Below, piece after piece: positions 30,997-32,395 of a stretch of DNA of 32,395 nt. The notes under the pieces are model-generated. The model worked only from the letters and a program-made list of their open reading frames with translations. It did no database searches and had not been told where the DNA came from. Within the stretch, counting starts at the first letter, position 1. The number at the start of each line of letters is the position of its first letter. A program made the translations under genes and the position numbers. Origin of the DNA: Herpetosiphonaceae bacterium (GTDB lineage: Bacteria; Chloroflexota; Chloroflexia; Chloroflexales; Herpetosiphonaceae); NCBI GenBank assembly GCA_013538855.1, contig JABXJS010000213.1, positions 1-32,395 of the forward strand. Direction: 5' to 3'.

Positions 30997-32169
30997 ATGA
31001 AGCTTAAATCATGGATCAAAGCTGGCGGCTGTGTCGCTGGGCTGCTGTGGCTGCTCACGGCGCTGCCAGCCGTGTTCGCCGCCGGATTCAACAGCGACCC
31101 AAGTGCCTGGCACGATTTTTTCTGCCTTGACGACGAGGTCTGCGCTGTCGGTGACTTCAACGGCGATGGCCGCGACGACATCATCACCTTTGTGCGCAGC
31201 ACCACCAGCGGCGGCCAGGTCGGCGATGTCTATGTCGCCCTCTCCACCGGCTCCAGCTTCGCCGCTGCGACCCAGTGGCAGGAGCTATTCTGCATCGACA
31301 GCGAGACCTGCGCGATTGGCGATGTCAACGGCGATGGCCGCGCCGATATCGTCGCCTTTGTGCGCAGCACCAGCGGCGGCGGTCAGGTCGGCGATGTCTA
31401 CGTCGCCCTCTCCACTGGCTCCAGCTTCGCCGCCAGCGCGCAGTGGCAGGAGAGCTTCTGCCTTGAGCAAAGCATCTGCACGCTCGCCGATGTGAGCGGC
31501 GATGGCCGCGCCGATGCGGTCGCCTTCGTCCACGGCGTCGGCAGCGGTGCCAGCGACGGCAACGTCAACGTGGCGCTCTCAACTGGCTCCGCCTTCGCTG
31601 CCGCCAGCACCTGGAACGACTTTTTCTGCATCGGCGACGAGACCTGCGCCCTCGCTGATGTCAACAACGACCAGCAGGCCGATGCGATCACCTTTGTGCG
31701 CAGCACGCGCAGCGGCAGCGACACCGGCAATGTATTCGTGGCGCTCTCAACCGGCAGCCAGTTCAGCGCCGCCAGTCTCTGGCACGACACGCTCTGCATC
31801 CGCAGCGAGCAGTGCGCCATGGGCGATGTCAACGGCGATGGCTTCGTCGATGCGCTCAGCTTTGTCAAAAATACCCGCAGCGGCCCGCGCCAGGGCGATG
31901 TCTATGTCGCGCTGTCCAACGGGGCCACCTTCGGCACGCTCGCCGAGCGCTGGAGCGATTTTTTCTGCATCGACGGCGAGCAGTGTGCGGTCGGCGACTT
32001 CAACGGCGATGGCCGCGACGATATCGTCACCTTCATCCGCGACACCCAAAGCGACGCCACCCGCGGCGATGTCTACGTCGCCCTCTCCGATCCCAGCTTG
32101 GCCTCGCCAATCATCGACCCCGGCCCAGCGCTCAACGAGCACAGCCTGCTGCCGTTTATCATCAAGTAG
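30997..32169 (+). CDS. Secreted FG-GAP/VCBS-like repeat protein with six 56-aa calcium-binding-type repeats
   Basis: This 390-aa exported protein has the signal peptide AGLLWLLTALPAVFAAG and then six tandem repeats from residue 42. Each has FC(L/I)xxxxC, a Ca-binding-type DxNGDGxxD loop, a TFVRS-like strand and GDVYVALSTGS. They resemble FG-GAP/VCBS blades of integrin-like beta-propellers. The C-x5-C pair is conserved in all six repeats and could form a disulfide in each blade outside the cell. In repeat 4 the loop is VNNDQQAD, so metal binding there is doubtful. The C-terminus is NEHSLLPFIIK, a variant of the LP motif seen in two other exported proteins here. AAGGAG lies 6 bases before the ATG. 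It is probably cotranscribed with the upstream repeat protein. Confidence 0.9.
   Translation: MKLKSWIKAGGCVAGLLWLLTALPAVFAAGFNSDPSAWHDFFCLDDEVCAVGDFNGDGRDDIITFVRSTTSGGQVGDVYVALSTGSSFAAATQWQELFCIDSETCAIGDVNGDGRADIVAFVRSTSGGGQVGDVYVALSTGSSFAASAQWQESFCLEQSICTLADVSGDGRADAVAFVHGVGSGASDGNVNVALSTGSAFAAASTWNDFFCIGDETCALADVNNDQQADAITFVRSTRSGSDTGNVFVALSTGSQFSAASLWHDTLCIRSEQCAMGDVNGDGFVDALSFVKNTRSGPRQGDVYVALSNGATFGTLAERWSDFFCIDGEQCAVGDFNGDGRDDIVTFIRDTQSDATRGDVYVALSDPSLASPIIDPGPALNEHSLLPFIIK
31120..32098 (+). repeat. Six tandem 168-bp (56-codon) in-frame repeats
   Basis: Units start at 31120, 31288, 31456, 31624, 31792 and 31963, with unit 5 one codon longer and unit 6 truncated near 32098. Units 1 and 2 are the most alike at the DNA level (for example GGCCAGGTCGGCGATGTCTA against GGTCAGGTCGGCGATGTCTA), suggesting a late duplication. 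Confidence 0.9.
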
Positions 32170-32395
32170 CCCAGGCGCGCTGCAGCCGCCGTGATATGCA
32201 GCGCCAATCTGCCGCTCGCCTGCACTGGCCACCGCACGCCTAGCGATCAGCATCAGCTCATGTGGCGGTATGGTGATGCTGACCGCTGTGGTTAACGCGC
32301 TGGCTGTGCTGCCACAATCCGCAGCCGCGCCGCCCGCTCCCTCACCGCGATTGCCTAGCGCGTGGCTGCGCCGCCCGAGGCTGTCCCGCAGCGGC
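32170..32395. other. Right-end intergenic stretch with one hairpin, no gene seen
   Basis: No supported coding frame is visible. An imperfect hairpin pairs AGCG-A-TCAGCATCA (32242-32255) with TGATGCTGA-C-CGCT (32274-32287), 13 pairs with one mismatch and an 18-base loop. It lies about 70 bases after the last stop and lacks a T-run, so it may be a terminator or a small structured element. Confidence 0.5.

Overview
The window looks like a chromosome segment from a high-GC, filamentous-type member of the Chloroflexota, most likely class Chloroflexia. That placement is an inference from several signs: the tandem 'YW...FGYP...FER.RFE.HP...VLLGRLG' repeat protein, a large MalT-type LuxR regulator, DUF1444 and DoxX proteins, LCP proteins behind a proline/threonine-rich linker, and giant secreted proteins with DNRLRE, FN3 and thrombospondin-3 modules. 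Promoters are sigma-70-like, and most -10 boxes sit in a GCTATRAT-like context. No rRNA, CRISPR array, prophage or complete insertion sequence is visible. Gene order is mostly housekeeping and cell-surface genes, with one MITE-like element and one odd tRNA-like sequence.

Layout. 1-301: a 124-bp tandem repeat entering from the left edge. 302-1432: a nucleotide-sugar epimerase with a Cys/His insertion. 1838-5040 (minus strand): a small hypothetical protein and a 924-aa MalT/LAL-type LuxR regulator. The regulator is divergent from a 2243-aa secreted multidomain protein (5306-12037), which ends at a very strong terminator. 12219-18637: a purine block, purL (with a PurS-like N-terminus), DUF1444, a membrane protein and purQ, then purM with its own promoter. 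18711-22378: a three-gene signalling unit, an RsbT-like kinase, an RsbX-like phosphatase and a multidomain histidine kinase whose N-terminus resembles RsbRD. 22480-23892 (minus): a secreted propeller-like protein. 23912-24099: the MITE-like element. 24190-26986: an operon of an LCP protein with an anti-sigma-type zinc finger, a membrane protein and TsaC. 26983-27726 (minus): a ZIP-like membrane protein. 27839-27917: the tRNA-like sequence. 27934-29884: two DoxX genes flanking an Fpg/Nei-like protein that lacks its catalytic N-terminus. 29996-32169: two secreted repeat proteins.

Themes. The purine genes encode FGAM synthase (PurL plus PurQ) and AIR synthase (PurM), two consecutive steps of IMP synthesis. 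The rsbT-rsbX-kinase unit suggests a junction between partner switching and a two-component system. Three of the four clearly secreted proteins carry a short hydrophobic 'LP(V/F)xxK/R'-like motif, close to the C-terminus in two and just after the signal peptide in one; it may be a lineage-specific surface or sorting signal. The strongest candidates for something undescribed are this motif, the unassigned beta-rich middle of the giant protein, the tRNA-like sequence, the catalytically stripped Fpg paralogue and the MITE-like element.
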